A DNA stretch of 64,000 bases from Thermus altitudinis (GTDB lineage Bacteria; Deinococcota; Deinococci; Deinococcales; Thermaceae), in the NCBI RefSeq assembly GCF_022760835.1, contig NZ_JAKTNQ010000007.1:1-64000 (forward strand). Direction: 5' to 3'. Made by a program: the position numbers and the translations under genes. Below the pieces are notes generated by a model that saw nothing but the letters and a program-made list of their open reading frames with translations, was not told the DNA's origin and made no database searches. Shown one piece after another: positions 22,984-32,302 of this stretch. How positions within the stretch are numbered: the first letter of the stretch is position 1; every line of letters starts with the position of its first letter.

Positions 22984-24734
22984 TGGGTGGGCCGGAAAAC
23001 GGGCAACGGATCGGTGTGGTGCTGGGTCGGCGGGAGGCCACCCCCTTGGAGTTCTGGGTGGGGGTGGAAGGGGAAGGGCTTTTGCGCCTGGACGACCTGG
23101 TGGTGGTGGAGGGCTATCACCCCAAGGTGGGCAGGGTGCGCTACTTCGGCATGGTGGACCACGTGGCCAAGGCCCATGAGGGGGAAAGCTACGATACCGA
23201 CACCTTCTTGGCGGTGGAGGGCAAGATCCCCGTGAGCCTGGCCTACGTGGCCCATGTGAGCGTGACCCGCATCCTGCCCGAGGAGTTTTTCCCCCCAGAC
23301 CCGGGTTCTGCCGTCTACCTGGCCCAAGGGGAGGACCTGGAACTGGCCCTTTACTACGAGGCCATGAAAAACCAAAGGGGAAGCACCAAGCTTCCCGCGG
23401 GGTTTCTGAAAAACGGGGAGGTGGCCTACCTCAACCTGGAGTTTTTGAACGGGGTCAAGGGGGGGCATGTCAACATCTCGGGGATCAGCGGGGTGGCGGC
23501 CAAGACCAGCTACGCCACCTTCCTCCTGAAGAGCCTCTTGGAAAGCGGGGTCCTGGAGGACGCCCACCAGGCCCGGGTCCTCCTTTTCAACGTGAAGGGG
23601 GAAGACCTCCTCTTCCTGGACAAGCCCAACCTGCGCCTTTCCCCGGAGGCCAAAAGGGATTACGAGAAGCTGGGCCTTGACCCGGGGCCCTTTAGGAGCG
23701 TCACCTTCCTGGCCCCGCCCAAGAAGGGGGGGGAGGGGATCCTTCCCCACGTGGAAACCCGGCTGGAGGGGGTGAAGGCCTACTACTGGGACCTGGTGCA
23801 GTTTGCCCAGAAGGGGCTTCTTCCCTTCCTCTTTGCCGACCGGGGGGGGATGAGCAACCTGGGCTACCTCATCGTCCACGTGACGGAAAAGCTGAGGCGG
23901 CTGGCGGAAGGGCAGAAGGGCCCCCACCTCCTGGTTTCGGACTGGCCAGGAGCGGAGCTTCCGGAGGAGATCACCTTTGACGACCTGGGCCGGGTGCGGT
24001 TGAAAAGCTTCGCCCAACTGGTGCAGTACCTGGAGTACAAGCTTCTGGGGTCCGAAACGGGGGAAGGGAAGGGGGACGAGACCTGGGTGGCCCGCCAGGC
24101 CCGGGGGACCCTCGAGGCCTTTGTGCGCCGCCTCCGCTCCAGCGTGGAGAACGTGGGCCACCTGATCCGGGGAGACCGCCCGGGCAACCCCCCGGACCCC
24201 CTTTCGGGGAGCCATCAGGTGCACGTGGTGGACCTGGCCAAGCTCTCCCCCCAGGCCCAGATGTTCGTGGTGGGTAGCCTCCTCTCCGACCTCTTCGCCA
24301 AGAAGGAGCGGGGCCAGTACCGGGGGCGGGTCTTCGTGGTCTTGGATGAGCTCAACAAGTACGCTCCCCGGGACGAGGAAAGCCCCATCAAGGACGTGCT
24401 CCTGGACATCGCCGAACGGGGCCGCTCCTTGGGGGTCATCCTCATCGGGGCGCAGCAGACCGCCAGCGAGGTGGAGCGGAGGGTGGTGGGCAACGCCGCC
24501 ATCCGGGTGGTGGGCAGGCTGGATGCCGCCGAGGCCGAGCGGCCCGAGTACCGCTACCTCCCCACCTCCTTCCGCCAACGGGCCCTGATCCTGCCCCAGG
24601 GGATGGTGATCCTGCACCAGCCGGAGATCCCCGTGCCCCTTTTGGTGCGCTTTCCCTTCCCGGCTTGGGCCACCAAGCGGGAGGAGGTCCTGGAGGACAA
24701 CTCCGCCGAGGCCCTTAGGCGGGAGTTCTTCTAG
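22980..24734 (+). CDS. herA: HerA-type DNA translocase ATPase
   Basis: A 584-residue ATPase of the HerA/FtsK superfamily. An N-terminal HAS-type barrel (residues 1-100) is followed by a Walker A region ISGVAAKTSYATFLL (about 163), Walker B VFVVLDELNKYAP (about 450) and a sensor region ILIGAQQTASEVERR. The P-loop reads GVAAKTS, with Ala in place of the Gly before the Lys. HerA hexamers drive DNA through the NurA nuclease. Start ATG 22,980 overlaps the nurA stop. Confidence 0.85.
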   Translation: MMGGPENGQRIGVVLGRREATPLEFWVGVEGEGLLRLDDLVVVEGYHPKVGRVRYFGMVDHVAKAHEGESYDTDTFLAVEGKIPVSLAYVAHVSVTRILPEEFFPPDPGSAVYLAQGEDLELALYYEAMKNQRGSTKLPAGFLKNGEVAYLNLEFLNGVKGGHVNISGISGVAAKTSYATFLLKSLLESGVLEDAHQARVLLFNVKGEDLLFLDKPNLRLSPEAKRDYEKLGLDPGPFRSVTFLAPPKKGGEGILPHVETRLEGVKAYYWDLVQFAQKGLLPFLFADRGGMSNLGYLIVHVTEKLRRLAEGQKGPHLLVSDWPGAELPEEITFDDLGRVRLKSFAQLVQYLEYKLLGSETGEGKGDETWVARQARGTLEAFVRRLRSSVENVGHLIRGDRPGNPPDPLSGSHQVHVVDLAKLSPQAQMFVVGSLLSDLFAKKERGQYRGRVFVVLDELNKYAPRDEESPIKDVLLDIAERGRSLGVILIGAQQTASEVERRVVGNAAIRVVGRLDAAEAERPEYRYLPTSFRQRALILPQGMVILHQPEIPVPLLVRFPFPAWATKREEVLEDNSAEALRREFF

Positions 24735-24749
24735 TAGGATGGGGCTACC

Positions 24750-25799
24750 ATGAAGGAGACCCCGCTGTATCAAGCCCACCTGCGCCACGGGGGACGCATG
24801 GTGGAGTTTGCCGGCTACGCCCTGCCCTTGCAGTACACCTCCATCGTGGAGGAGCACCTCTTCGTGCGCCGGGAGGCGGGGCTTTTTGACGTAAGCCACA
24901 TGGGGGAGTTTCTCATCCGGGGCCCTGGGGCCCTGGCCTTTTTGCAGTGGGCGACGGTTAACGACGCCGCCAGGCTCAAGGTGGGCCGGGCCCAGTACTC
25001 CATGCTTCCCAACGCCCAAGGGGGGGTGGTGGACGACATCTACCTGTACCGTCTGGCGGAGGAGGAGTACCTCATGGTGGTGAACGCCGCCAACATCGCC
25101 AAGGACTTTGCCCACCTGAAGGAGCTTGCCCGGGGCTTTGCCGTGGAGCTCACCGACGTCTCGGAGGAGACCGCCCTTCTGGCCCTCCAGGGGCCTAAGG
25201 CGGCCTCCCTCCTCCAGGGATTGACCGAGGCCGACCTTTCGCAAAGGAAGAAGAACGAGGTGTTCGCCGCTCGTGTGGCGGGCCGGCCCGCCCGCCTGGC
25301 CCGGACCGGGTACACCGGGGAGGATGGCTTTGAGCTGTTCCTGGCCCCGGGGGATGCCGAAGAGGTCTTTGAGGCCCTCTTGGCGGCGGGGGCCAGACCC
25401 GCAGGCCTAGGGGCCCGGGATACCCTGCGCTTGGAGGCCGGCTTTCCCCTTTACGGCCACGAGCTCACCGACGCCACCAACCCCCTGTGCACCCCCTGGG
25501 CCTGGGTGGTGAAGAGGGAGAAGGAGTACTACGGCAAGGAGGCGATGCTGGCCACGCCGTGCGCGGATAAGCTCATCGGCCTGGTGTTGGAGGTGGGGAT
25601 TCCCCGGGAGGGGTATGGGGTGTACTCCGGTGACCGGGCGGTGGGCCGGGTGACCAGCGGGGGCTATTCTCCCCTATTGGAAAAGGGCATCGCCTTGGCC
25701 TATGTGGAAAAGGAGGCGGAGGGACCTTTTGTGGTGGAGGTCAGGGGACGGAAGGTTGGGGCTTCCCTTAGCCCTTTGCCCTTTGTACCGCTAAAATAG
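24750..25799 (+). CDS. gcvT: Aminomethyltransferase, glycine cleavage T protein
   Basis: A 349-residue GcvT. It takes the aminomethyl group from the lipoyl arm of GcvH and makes methylene-tetrahydrofolate and ammonia. Typical stretches are HGGRMVEFAGYALPLQY, FDVSHMGEF, the folate-site region RTGYTGEDGFEL, and GYSPLLEKGIALAYV. First gene of gcvT-gcvH-gcvPA-gcvPB, 15 bases after herA. Confidence 0.96.
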   Translation: MKETPLYQAHLRHGGRMVEFAGYALPLQYTSIVEEHLFVRREAGLFDVSHMGEFLIRGPGALAFLQWATVNDAARLKVGRAQYSMLPNAQGGVVDDIYLYRLAEEEYLMVVNAANIAKDFAHLKELARGFAVELTDVSEETALLALQGPKAASLLQGLTEADLSQRKKNEVFAARVAGRPARLARTGYTGEDGFELFLAPGDAEEVFEALLAAGARPAGLGARDTLRLEAGFPLYGHELTDATNPLCTPWAWVVKREKEYYGKEAMLATPCADKLIGLVLEVGIPREGYGVYSGDRAVGRVTSGGYSPLLEKGIALAYVEKEAEGPFVVEVRGRKVGASLSPLPFVPLK

Positions 25800-25817
25800 C
25801 GGGGGTTAGGAGGCGCT

Positions 25818-26204
25818 ATGGACATACCCAAGGACCGCTTTTACACCAAGACCCACGAGTGGGCCCTGCCCGAAGGGGATACGGTTCTGGTGGGCATCAC
25901 CGACTACGCCCAGGATGCCCTGGGGGACGTGGTCTACGTGGAGCTCCCCGAGGTGGGGCGCAGGGTGGAGAAGGGGGAGGCGGTGGCCGTGGTGGAGAGT
26001 GTGAAGACCGCCTCCGACATCTATGCCCCTGTGGCTGGGGAGGTGGTGGAGGTGAACGCCGCCTTGGAGAAGACCCCGGAGCTCATCAACCAGGACCCCT
26101 ACGGGGAGGGTTGGATCTTCCGCCTTCGCCCCCTGGACATGGGGCACCTGGACGACCTTCTGGATGCCGCTGGCTACCAGGAGGTCCTGGAAAGCGAGGC
26201 GTAG
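25818..26204 (+). CDS. gcvH: Glycine cleavage H protein
   Basis: A 128-residue lipoyl carrier. The lipoylated Lys is in [17 protein letters not shown] (about residue 62), with FTKTHEW-like [14 protein letters not shown] at the N-terminus. It shuttles the aminomethyl group between P and T proteins and dihydrolipoyl dehydrogenase. A GGAGGCG site precedes ATG 25,818. Confidence 0.97.
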   Translation: MDIPKDRFYTKTHEWALPEGDTVLVGITDYAQDALGDVVYVELPEVGRRVEKGEAVAVVESVKTASDIYAPVAGEVVEVNAALEKTPELINQDPYGEGWIFRLRPLDMGHLDDLLDAAGYQEVLESEA

Positions 26205-26278
26205 GGCGGCCGGTATGGCGGGTTTTGGGCTTTGCGGTGCCCGGATGTCCTTAGCCGGGCAGCGGAGCCCTTCTGTGG

Positions 26279-26306
26279 CCCCGGGTCAAATGGCCCGGGG
26301 GTTTTG
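26279..26306 (+). terminator. Hairpin terminator between gcvH and gcvPA
   Basis: CCCCGGG (26,279-26,285) and CCCGGGG (26,294-26,300) form a stem followed by GTTTTGTTT. It lies inside the operon, 16 bases before the gcvPA start, so it could lower expression of the P subunits or work as a conditional terminator. Confidence 0.7.
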
Positions 26307-26321
26307 TTTAAGGATGGACCT

Positions 26322-27638
26322 ATGGACTACACGCCCCATACGGAGGAGGAGATCCAGGCCATGCTGCAACGGGTGGGGGCGGGAAGCCTCGAGGACCTCT
26401 ACCGGCACCTGCCCCAGGAGGTTCTAAACCCCCAGATTTCCCTGCCCGAGCCCTTGCCCGAGTGGGCGGTGTTGGAGGAGCTCAAGCGGCTTGCGGCCAA
26501 CAACAAGCCTGCCTTCAAGGCCTTTTTGGGAGGGGGGATACGCAGCCATCACACCCCGCCCGTGGTCCAGGCCCTGGCAAGCCGGGGGGAGTTCCTCACC
26601 GCCTACACCCCTTACCAGCCGGAGGTAAGCCAGGGGGTTTTGCAGGCCATTTTTGAGTACCAGACCATGGTGGCGGAGCTTGCGGGCCTGGAGGTGGCCA
26701 ACGCCTCCATGTACGACGGGGCTACCGCCTTGGCGGAAGGGGTCCTTTTGGCCCTCAGGGAGACGGGGAGGATGCGGGTGGTGGTTTCCCAAGGGGTGCA
26801 CCCCGAGTACCGGGAAGTCCTCCAAAGCTACCTGGACGCCGTAGGGGCCGAGCTTCGCACCTGGCCTTTGCGGGAGGGCCGTACGCCCCTAGGGGAGATA
26901 CCCGAGGGCACGGGGGCGGTGGTGGCGCAAAACCCCAACTATCTGGGCGCCCTGGAGGACCTCGCCCCCCTGGCCGAGGCCGCCCATAGGGCGGGGGCGC
27001 TTTTCGTGGTGGTGGCCGACCCCCTTTCCCTCGGGGTTCTGGAGCCGCCCGGGGCCTACGGGGCGGACATCGCCGTGGGGGACGGCCAGACCCTGGGTCT
27101 GCCCATGGGGTTTGGCGGGCCCCACTTCGGCTACCTGGCCACCAAGAAAGCCTTCGTGCGCCAGCTTCCCGGCCGGCTGGTGTCGGAAACCGTGGACGTG
27201 GAGGGCAGGCGGGGTTACATCCTCACCCTGCAGGCGCGGGAACAGTACATCCGCCGGGCCAAGGCCAAGAGCAACATCACCACCAACGCCCAGCTCACCG
27301 CCCTCATGGGGGCCATGTACCTGGCGGCCTTGGGGCCAGAAGGCCTTAAGGAGGTGGCTCTAAAGGGCGTGGCCATGGCCCACCGCCTTTGGGAACTCCT
27401 CTTGGAGATCCCCGGGGTGGCGCCCTTTACCCCGAAGCCCTTTTTCAACGAGTTCGTCCTCAGGCTTCCCCGGGATCCCCAGGCGGTGCGAAAAGCCCTG
27501 GCGGCACGGGGCTTCCACGCCGCCACCCCGGTGCCCAGGGAGTACGGGGAGAACCTGGCCCTTTTCGCCGCCACGGAACTTCACCGGGAAGAGGACCTTA
27601 TGGCCCTCGCGGAGGCCATGCGGGAGGTGCTGGCATGA
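26322..27638 (+). CDS. gcvPA: Glycine dehydrogenase (decarboxylating), subunit 1
   Basis: A 438-residue N-terminal half of the split P protein, as in Thermus. It forms an alpha2-beta2 enzyme with GcvPB that decarboxylates glycine with PLP. Signatures are [46 protein letters not shown] and [11 protein letters not shown]. Start ATG 26,322 follows AAGGAT; an upstream ATG at 26,314 is out of frame. It overlaps gcvPB by ATGA. Confidence 0.95.
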   Translation: MDYTPHTEEEIQAMLQRVGAGSLEDLYRHLPQEVLNPQISLPEPLPEWAVLEELKRLAANNKPAFKAFLGGGIRSHHTPPVVQALASRGEFLTAYTPYQPEVSQGVLQAIFEYQTMVAELAGLEVANASMYDGATALAEGVLLALRETGRMRVVVSQGVHPEYREVLQSYLDAVGAELRTWPLREGRTPLGEIPEGTGAVVAQNPNYLGALEDLAPLAEAAHRAGALFVVVADPLSLGVLEPPGAYGADIAVGDGQTLGLPMGFGGPHFGYLATKKAFVRQLPGRLVSETVDVEGRRGYILTLQAREQYIRRAKAKSNITTNAQLTALMGAMYLAALGPEGLKEVALKGVAMAHRLWELLLEIPGVAPFTPKPFFNEFVLRLPRDPQAVRKALAARGFHAATPVPREYGENLALFAATELHREEDLMALAEAMREVLA

Positions 27639-29059
27639 ACTACCCCACCATCTTTGAACGGAGCCGTCACGGAAGACGGGGCTTGAGGCTGGTGCAGGAG
27701 GTTCCCGAGGCCACCCGCTACATCCCGGAAGGGTTCCTGCGCAAGGAGCCACCCCGGCTTCCCCAGGTGGACGAGCTCACCCTGGTGCGCCACTACACGG
27801 GGCTTTCCCGCCGCCAGGTGGGGGTGGACACCACCTTCTACCCCTTGGGCAGCTGCACCATGAAGTACAACCCCAAGCTCCATGAGGAGGCGGTGCGGCT
27901 TTTCGCCGACCTCCACCCCTACCAGGACCCGAGGACCGCCCAAGGGGCCTTGGAGCTCATGTGGCAGCTTGGGGAGTACCTGAAGGCCCTCACCGGCATG
28001 GACGCCATCACCCTAGAGCCGGCCGCCGGGGCCCACGGGGAGCTTACCGGGATCCTCATCATCCGCGCCTACCACCAGGACCGGGGGGAGGGGAAGGAGA
28101 GGCGGGTGGTGTTGGTGCCGGACTCCGCCCACGGCTCCAACCCCGCCACCGCCAGCATGGCGGGGTACGAGGTGCGGGAGGTCCCCTCGGGGCCGGATGG
28201 GGAGGTGGACCTCGAGGCCCTAAAGCGGGAGCTGGGCCCCCATGTGGCCGCCATCATGCTCACCAACCCCAACACCCTAGGGCTTTTTGAAAGGCGGATC
28301 CTGGAGATCGCCCGCCTGAGCAAGGAGGCGGGGGTGCAGCTCTACTACGATGGCGCCAACCTCAACGCCATCATGGGCTGGGCCCGGCCTGGGGACATGG
28401 GTTTTGACGTGGTGCACCTGAACCTGCACAAGACCTTCACCGTGCCCCATGGGGGAGGCGGCCCCGGTTCCGGGCCCGTGGGGGTGAAGGCCCACCTGGC
28501 CCCTTACCTCCCCGTGCCCACGGTGGAAAGGGGAGAGGAAGGCTTCCACCTGAACTTTGACCTCCCCAAGAGCATCGGCCGGGTGCGAAGCTTCTATGGC
28601 AACTTCCTGGCCTTGGTGCGGGCTTGGGCCTATATCCGCACCCTAGGGCTAGAGGGTCTTAAGAAGGCCGCGGCCCTTTCCGTGCTGAACGCCCGCTACC
28701 TGAAGGAACTCCTCAAGGAAAGGGGCTACCGCATCCCCTACGACGGGCCTTGCATGCACGAGTTCGTGGCCCAGCCGCCCGCGGGCTTCCGCACCCTGGA
28801 CCTGGCCAAGGGGCTTTTGGAGCTGGGCTTCCACCCGCCCACGGTGTACTTTCCCCTCATCGTCAAGGAGGCCCTGATGGTGGAGCCCACGGAGACGGAG
28901 AGCAAGGAGACCCTCGAGGCCTTCGCCGAGGCCCTCGGGGAGCTCTTGCAAAAGCCCAAGGAGTGGCTGGAAGGGGCCCCCTACACCACCCCCGTCCGCC
29001 GGCTGGACGAGGTGCGGGCCAACAAGCAGCCCAAGCTCACCTACTTTGACGAAGGATAA
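27635..29059 (+). CDS. gcvPB: Glycine dehydrogenase (decarboxylating), subunit 2
   Basis: A 474-residue PLP-carrying half of the P protein. The Schiff-base Lys is in [33 protein letters not shown] and [12 protein letters not shown] are also diagnostic. The start overlaps the gcvPA stop, so the subunits are made together. The frame is open further upstream inside gcvPA, but that part is not coding. Ends the gcv operon. Confidence 0.96.
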   Translation: MNYPTIFERSRHGRRGLRLVQEVPEATRYIPEGFLRKEPPRLPQVDELTLVRHYTGLSRRQVGVDTTFYPLGSCTMKYNPKLHEEAVRLFADLHPYQDPRTAQGALELMWQLGEYLKALTGMDAITLEPAAGAHGELTGILIIRAYHQDRGEGKERRVVLVPDSAHGSNPATASMAGYEVREVPSGPDGEVDLEALKRELGPHVAAIMLTNPNTLGLFERRILEIARLSKEAGVQLYYDGANLNAIMGWARPGDMGFDVVHLNLHKTFTVPHGGGGPGSGPVGVKAHLAPYLPVPTVERGEEGFHLNFDLPKSIGRVRSFYGNFLALVRAWAYIRTLGLEGLKKAAALSVLNARYLKELLKERGYRIPYDGPCMHEFVAQPPAGFRTLDLAKGLLELGFHPPTVYFPLIVKEALMVEPTETESKETLEAFAEALGELLQKPKEWLEGAPYTTPVRRLDEVRANKQPKLTYFDEG

Positions 29060-29060
29060 A

Positions 29061-29085
29061 GGGGAGGGGCCTAGGGCCCCTCCCC
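29061..29085. terminator. Two-way terminator between gcvPB and the rhodanese gene
   Basis: GGGGAGGGGCC-TAG-GGCCCCTCCCC is a perfect 11-base-pair stem between two converging genes, starting 2 bases after the gcvPB stop. No U-tract is present on either side. Confidence 0.6.
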
Positions 29086-29095
29086 CAGGGCGGCC

Positions 29096-29557
29096 TTATT
29101 TCTCCACGGGTAGGCCGGCTCCCGTCCAACCTTTCCAGCCCATGCGGATGTTGTAAACCTCATAGCCCTGGCCGCGGAGGAAGAGCAAGGCCATGGCGGC
29201 TCTATGGCTGGAGCCACAGTAGACCACGATGGGTTTTCCCTTGGGCAGTTCTGCTAGGCGGTTGGGTAGCTCGTGGAGGGGGATGTTTACGGCTCCGGGA
29301 ACATGTCCGTTCTTGTAATCCTGAGGAGGCCGGACATCCAGAACAAAGGCCTCCATGAACTCCATCAGCTGCTTGGCCTCCACCGCATCCCGGTTGTAGT
29401 CGTCCGTGGTGATGGTGGCCAGGAAGCTCCCTACCTCCTTGACGGTGGGCGGGGAGAAGAAGGTTGGAAGCTTGGTTTGCGCCAAAACGGGAAGCAGTAG
29501 GAGAAGGCCGAGCCAAGGCCACTTCGGCAACCTTGCTAAAGAAAAGTTTTTTCTCAT
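29096..29557 (-). CDS. Exported rhodanese-domain protein
   Basis: A 153-residue protein with an N-terminal signal peptide (WPWLGLLLLLPVLAQ, cleavage after residue about 26) and one rhodanese domain. The active-site loop is VVYCGSSHRAAMAL, with the catalytic Cys; DVRPPQDYKNGHVPGAVNIP is the usual CH2A motif. Rhodanese domains transfer sulfur to acceptors such as thiols or cyanide; an exported one may act on periplasmic thiols. It stands alone with its own promoter. Confidence 0.88.
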   Translation of the reverse strand: MRKNFSLARLPKWPWLGLLLLLPVLAQTKLPTFFSPPTVKEVGSFLATITTDDYNRDAVEAKQLMEFMEAFVLDVRPPQDYKNGHVPGAVNIPLHELPNRLAELPKGKPIVVYCGSSHRAAMALLFLRGQGYEVYNIRMGWKGWTGAGLPVEK

Positions 29558-29577
29558 GGTTTCCTCCTAGGCTTGAA

Positions 29578-29606
29578 AGCCTAGCTCACCACCCTTCAGC
29601 TGTCAA
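29578..29606 (-). promoter_or_regulatory. Promoter of the rhodanese gene with hairpin over the -10 box
   Basis: On the minus strand TTGACA and TAGGCT are 17 bases apart. The -10 box is part of a perfect inverted repeat, CTAGGCTT-GA-AAGCCTAG (29,567-29,584), which ends at the AGGAGG ribosome site. It could be an operator or, in RNA, a hairpin next to the ribosome site. Confidence 0.55.
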
Positions 29607-29639
29607 GAAACGGGAATACAGTTTTAAGGTGTAGAGGGT

Positions 29640-30524
29640 TCAGAGGCCGAAATAGGCCCGCGCCAGGGCCACATCCTTGGCGATCTGGCCCTTTAACTCT
29701 TCCAAGTTAGGGAAGCGCCGTTCCTCCCGCAGGCGCTTTAGGAAGGCGATGCGCATTTCCTCCCCATAGAGTTCCCCGGCAAAGCCCAGGAGGTGGACCT
29801 CGAGGCGCCGCTCGCTCCCGTTTAAGGTGGGCCTCGTGCCCACGTTGGCCACTCCCTTATAGCGGCCAAAGGCTCCTTGGGCCTCCACGGCAAACACCCC
29901 GGGGGGAAGGACCTTCTGGGGGTGGACGGCCAGGTTGGCGGTGGGAAAGCCGAGCTTCCTCCCCAGCTTTTCCCCTTCCACCACCACCCCGTAAGCCCCA
30001 TAGGGCCGGCCCAAAAGGTGGCGGGCCTCCTCCACCCGGCCCTCTTGCAAATGGGCGCGGATGCGGCTGCTTTTCACCGGTTCCCCACCTAGGGTCAGAA
30101 GGGGAACCGTGCGCACCGGGGCCACCCGGGCCAAGTCCTCGGGCCCCCCGGTCCTTCCCTTGCCAAAACGGAAGTCTTCCCCCACATAGATGCGGCTGGC
30201 TCCCAGCCGCTTTAGGTCCTCCAGGAACTCCTCCGCCTCCCTCTGGGCGAAGGTCTCGTTGAAGGCTACCGCCAGGATGAGCTCCACCCCTAGCGCCCTT
30301 AAGGCCTCCACCTTTTCCGTAAGGTCCATCAGGAACCCCTCCCCCCGGGTGAAGACCTTGGTGGGAGGGTCAAAGGTGTAGACCAAAAGGGGCTGGTGAA
30401 GGCTCTTGGCCTCGGCCTGGGCCAGGTGCAAAAGGTGCTGATGGCCCAGGTGCACCCCATCAAAGGAGCCCACGGCCACCACCTTGGCCCCTTTGGGGAC
30501 GTCAGCGACCTCGGAGAAAAGCAT
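29640..30524 (-). CDS. ribF: Bifunctional riboflavin kinase / FAD synthetase
   Basis: A 294-residue protein. The N-terminal nucleotidyltransferase domain has VVAVGSFDGVHLGHQHLL (HxGH motif); the C-terminal riboflavin kinase domain carries LGFPTANLAV and ends with the usual helical tail. It makes FMN from riboflavin and then FAD. Its start overlaps the end of the Nudix gene by 23 bases, so the two are coupled. Confidence 0.95.
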   Translation of the reverse strand: MLFSEVADVPKGAKVVAVGSFDGVHLGHQHLLHLAQAEAKSLHQPLLVYTFDPPTKVFTRGEGFLMDLTEKVEALRALGVELILAVAFNETFAQREAEEFLEDLKRLGASRIYVGEDFRFGKGRTGGPEDLARVAPVRTVPLLTLGGEPVKSSRIRAHLQEGRVEEARHLLGRPYGAYGVVVEGEKLGRKLGFPTANLAVHPQKVLPPGVFAVEAQGAFGRYKGVANVGTRPTLNGSERRLEVHLLGFAGELYGEEMRIAFLKRLREERRFPNLEELKGQIAKDVALARAYFGL

Positions 30525-30990
30525 GGTAGTAAAGTACGCCCACCAGACCGGTGGCGGAAAACTCCACCTCGCCTTTATGGTGCATCTCTAAGGCCTTTTC
30601 CGGCTCCAGCCAGACCACCTCTATGGCCTCGTCTTCGTCGGGGTTTGCGCTTGCTTCCCTTAGGTTTTGCGCCAGGAAGACGTGGGTCTTCTCATCGGTG
30701 AAGCCTGGGGAAACGTAGTAGCTGAAAAGGTACGTAAGGTCCCCCGTAAGGCCTGTTTCCTCGGCCAGCTCCCGCCGGGCAGTTTCCCAGGGGTCTTCCC
30801 CAGGTTCCATAAGGCCAGCGGGGATTTCCAGGGGAGCTAGCCCCACGGCAGGCCGGGGCTGGCGCACGAAGAGCATCTTCCCGTCCTTCATGGCGATGAC
30901 GGCCACCGCTGGTCTATGCTCCACGATCTCGTAGTGGCCTTCCAAGGCCAGGTTCAGGATGCGGCCCCGGTAGAGGTAGGTGCGGCTCAC
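30502..30990 (-). CDS. Nudix hydrolase, ADP-ribose pyrophosphatase type
   Basis: A 162-residue protein with a complete Nudix box, GLMEPGEDPWETARRELAEE followed by TGL. The surrounding YLYRGRILNLALEGHYEIVEH and PAVAVIAMKDGK resemble Thermus ADP-ribose pyrophosphatase, which splits ADP-ribose into AMP and ribose 5-phosphate. It is the first gene of a pair with ribF, which places it near flavin and nucleotide cofactor turnover. Confidence 0.88.
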   Translation of the reverse strand: MSRTYLYRGRILNLALEGHYEIVEHRPAVAVIAMKDGKMLFVRQPRPAVGLAPLEIPAGLMEPGEDPWETARRELAEETGLTGDLTYLFSYYVSPGFTDEKTHVFLAQNLREASANPDEDEAIEVVWLEPEKALEMHHKGEVEFSATGLVGVLYYHAFLRGR

Positions 30991-31048
30991 GTCCCCATGT
31001 TAAGGCCAACGGCCCCGGGGGACACCCCCCGGGGTTACCGCAAGGGAA

Positions 31049-32164
31049 TCACTGGAGGGCGTTCAGGGTAGCCAGGAGGACGGCGCGGGTGTAGGTGGGA
31101 TTATGCACCCCCTTGGAGCCGTCGTTCACCAGGAGGAGATAGTTCCAGCTGGCCCGGACGATGGGGTCCTTGGTGAGGAAGACGGGCTGGCCCTTTTCGT
31201 CCCGGATATCCCCAAGCTGGCTGTAGAGCACGGTGCCGTCGGTGAGCGTCATCTTGAAGGCGATCTGCCCGGCGATGGAAACGATGTCCACTCGGTACAC
31301 CGGAGCCTGCACCGGGGTGTTGGGGGCGAACTGGCCGGTTTCCGGGTTATAGGCCCGGACAGTCTTAATGCGGTCCCTTACTGCCAGAACCCGGGCGTTC
31401 ACCTGGCTACGCAGCAGGGAGAGGAGGTGGTTGGTGTTTTCCTGGACCATTTCCTTGGTGTACTTGGTACCGTGGCAAGAGGCGCAGAGGTTTTCCGGGG
31501 TCTTGAAGGTGTGGCTGGAGTACTCCCCTGTACCCGCCAGGCTCATGTGGCAGGTGGAGCAGGCGTTCCCGGTGAAGAAGGCATGGGGGTTGGGCCATTC
31601 CTTGGTGTCATCCACAAAGAAGGCGTTCTTACCCAGGATTACGTCCCCTTGGCTGGAGGCGTGGGGCGGCACATACCGGCCAGGGTCCTCGGTGTTCCAG
31701 GTAATGCGGCCGTTCCGGGAGTTGTGGCAGGCGATGCACAGGGCGGCGTTGCCCACGGCCGTGGCCTTAAACCCCGAGGGCAACATGGGGGTATCGTGCA
31801 CCAGGCGCAAATCCCCCTCCTCGTCGTGGCAGGCCTTGCAGGTGATGGGTCTGACCTGGTCCCTGGTCAGCCCCAGGGACTTGAGGTAGTCCACGGTGGC
31901 CGGCTTGCCGTCCGGACCCACCAGGTTTCCGGGGTTGCCCTTTTTAAGCTGGTCCAGCCAAGCGATGAAGCCCTGCTCGCTGTGGCAACGGGCGCAGTGG
32001 GCGGCGCCCTCGGCTCGGGCCTCCACTGTGGCCACGCTCAGGGTCTTGGCCCCCATCACCCCGTTATTATGGGCGCTTTGCTCCCATTCCTTTTGGATAG
32101 CCTCCTTGTTGGAAAGGGCTACCATGAGGCCCAGGGCCAAGAGGACCAAAAGGGCTTTTTTCAT
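31049..32164 (-). CDS. Exported five-heme cytochrome c
   Basis: A 371-residue protein with a signal peptide (KKALLVLLALGLMVALS) and five CxxCH heme sites: CARCH, CKACH, CIACH, CSTCH and CASCH, all in the first two thirds. The C-terminal 130 residues have no heme site and look beta-rich. It probably carries electrons outside the cytoplasmic membrane; donor and acceptor are not evident because no reductase or maturation genes are near. I take ATG 32,164 as the start because AAGGGG lies 8 bases upstream; GTG/ATG codons up to 32,173 are alternatives. Confidence 0.85.
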   Translation of the reverse strand: MKKALLVLLALGLMVALSNKEAIQKEWEQSAHNNGVMGAKTLSVATVEARAEGAAHCARCHSEQGFIAWLDQLKKGNPGNLVGPDGKPATVDYLKSLGLTRDQVRPITCKACHDEEGDLRLVHDTPMLPSGFKATAVGNAALCIACHNSRNGRITWNTEDPGRYVPPHASSQGDVILGKNAFFVDDTKEWPNPHAFFTGNACSTCHMSLAGTGEYSSHTFKTPENLCASCHGTKYTKEMVQENTNHLLSLLRSQVNARVLAVRDRIKTVRAYNPETGQFAPNTPVQAPVYRVDIVSIAGQIAFKMTLTDGTVLYSQLGDIRDEKGQPVFLTKDPIVRASWNYLLLVNDGSKGVHNPTYTRAVLLATLNALQ

Positions 32165-32223
32165 AAGCATCACCCCTTACGCGTCCATTACATACCCCCA
32201 TTACCACCTGAGTCAAGGGCAAG

Positions 32224-32245
32224 GTGTCCCCGCAAGCGGGGGCAC
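32224..32245. other. Strong hairpin between cytochrome and 2H-phosphoesterase genes
   Basis: GTGTCCCCGC-AA-GCGGGGGCAC is a 10-base-pair stem with one G-T pair in the space between two divergent starts. It has no U-tract. It may be part of a control region or a leftover repeat. Confidence 0.45.
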
Positions 32246-32302
32246 GTTCCCCCGCGATAGCCAGGGGTAGGGTATCCAGGTACAGAGGGTATACTGGGCG
32301 GC

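Noticed and set aside
24735-24749. Glycine riboswitch before gcvT
   Set aside because: Only 15 bases separate herA from gcvT, too few for a riboswitch, and none was recognisable in the herA end.
22614-25244. An 876-codon minus-strand frame opposite nurA, herA and gcvT
   Set aside because: No motif, low-complexity His/Gln/Val/Leu-rich translation, and all three plus-strand genes are certain.
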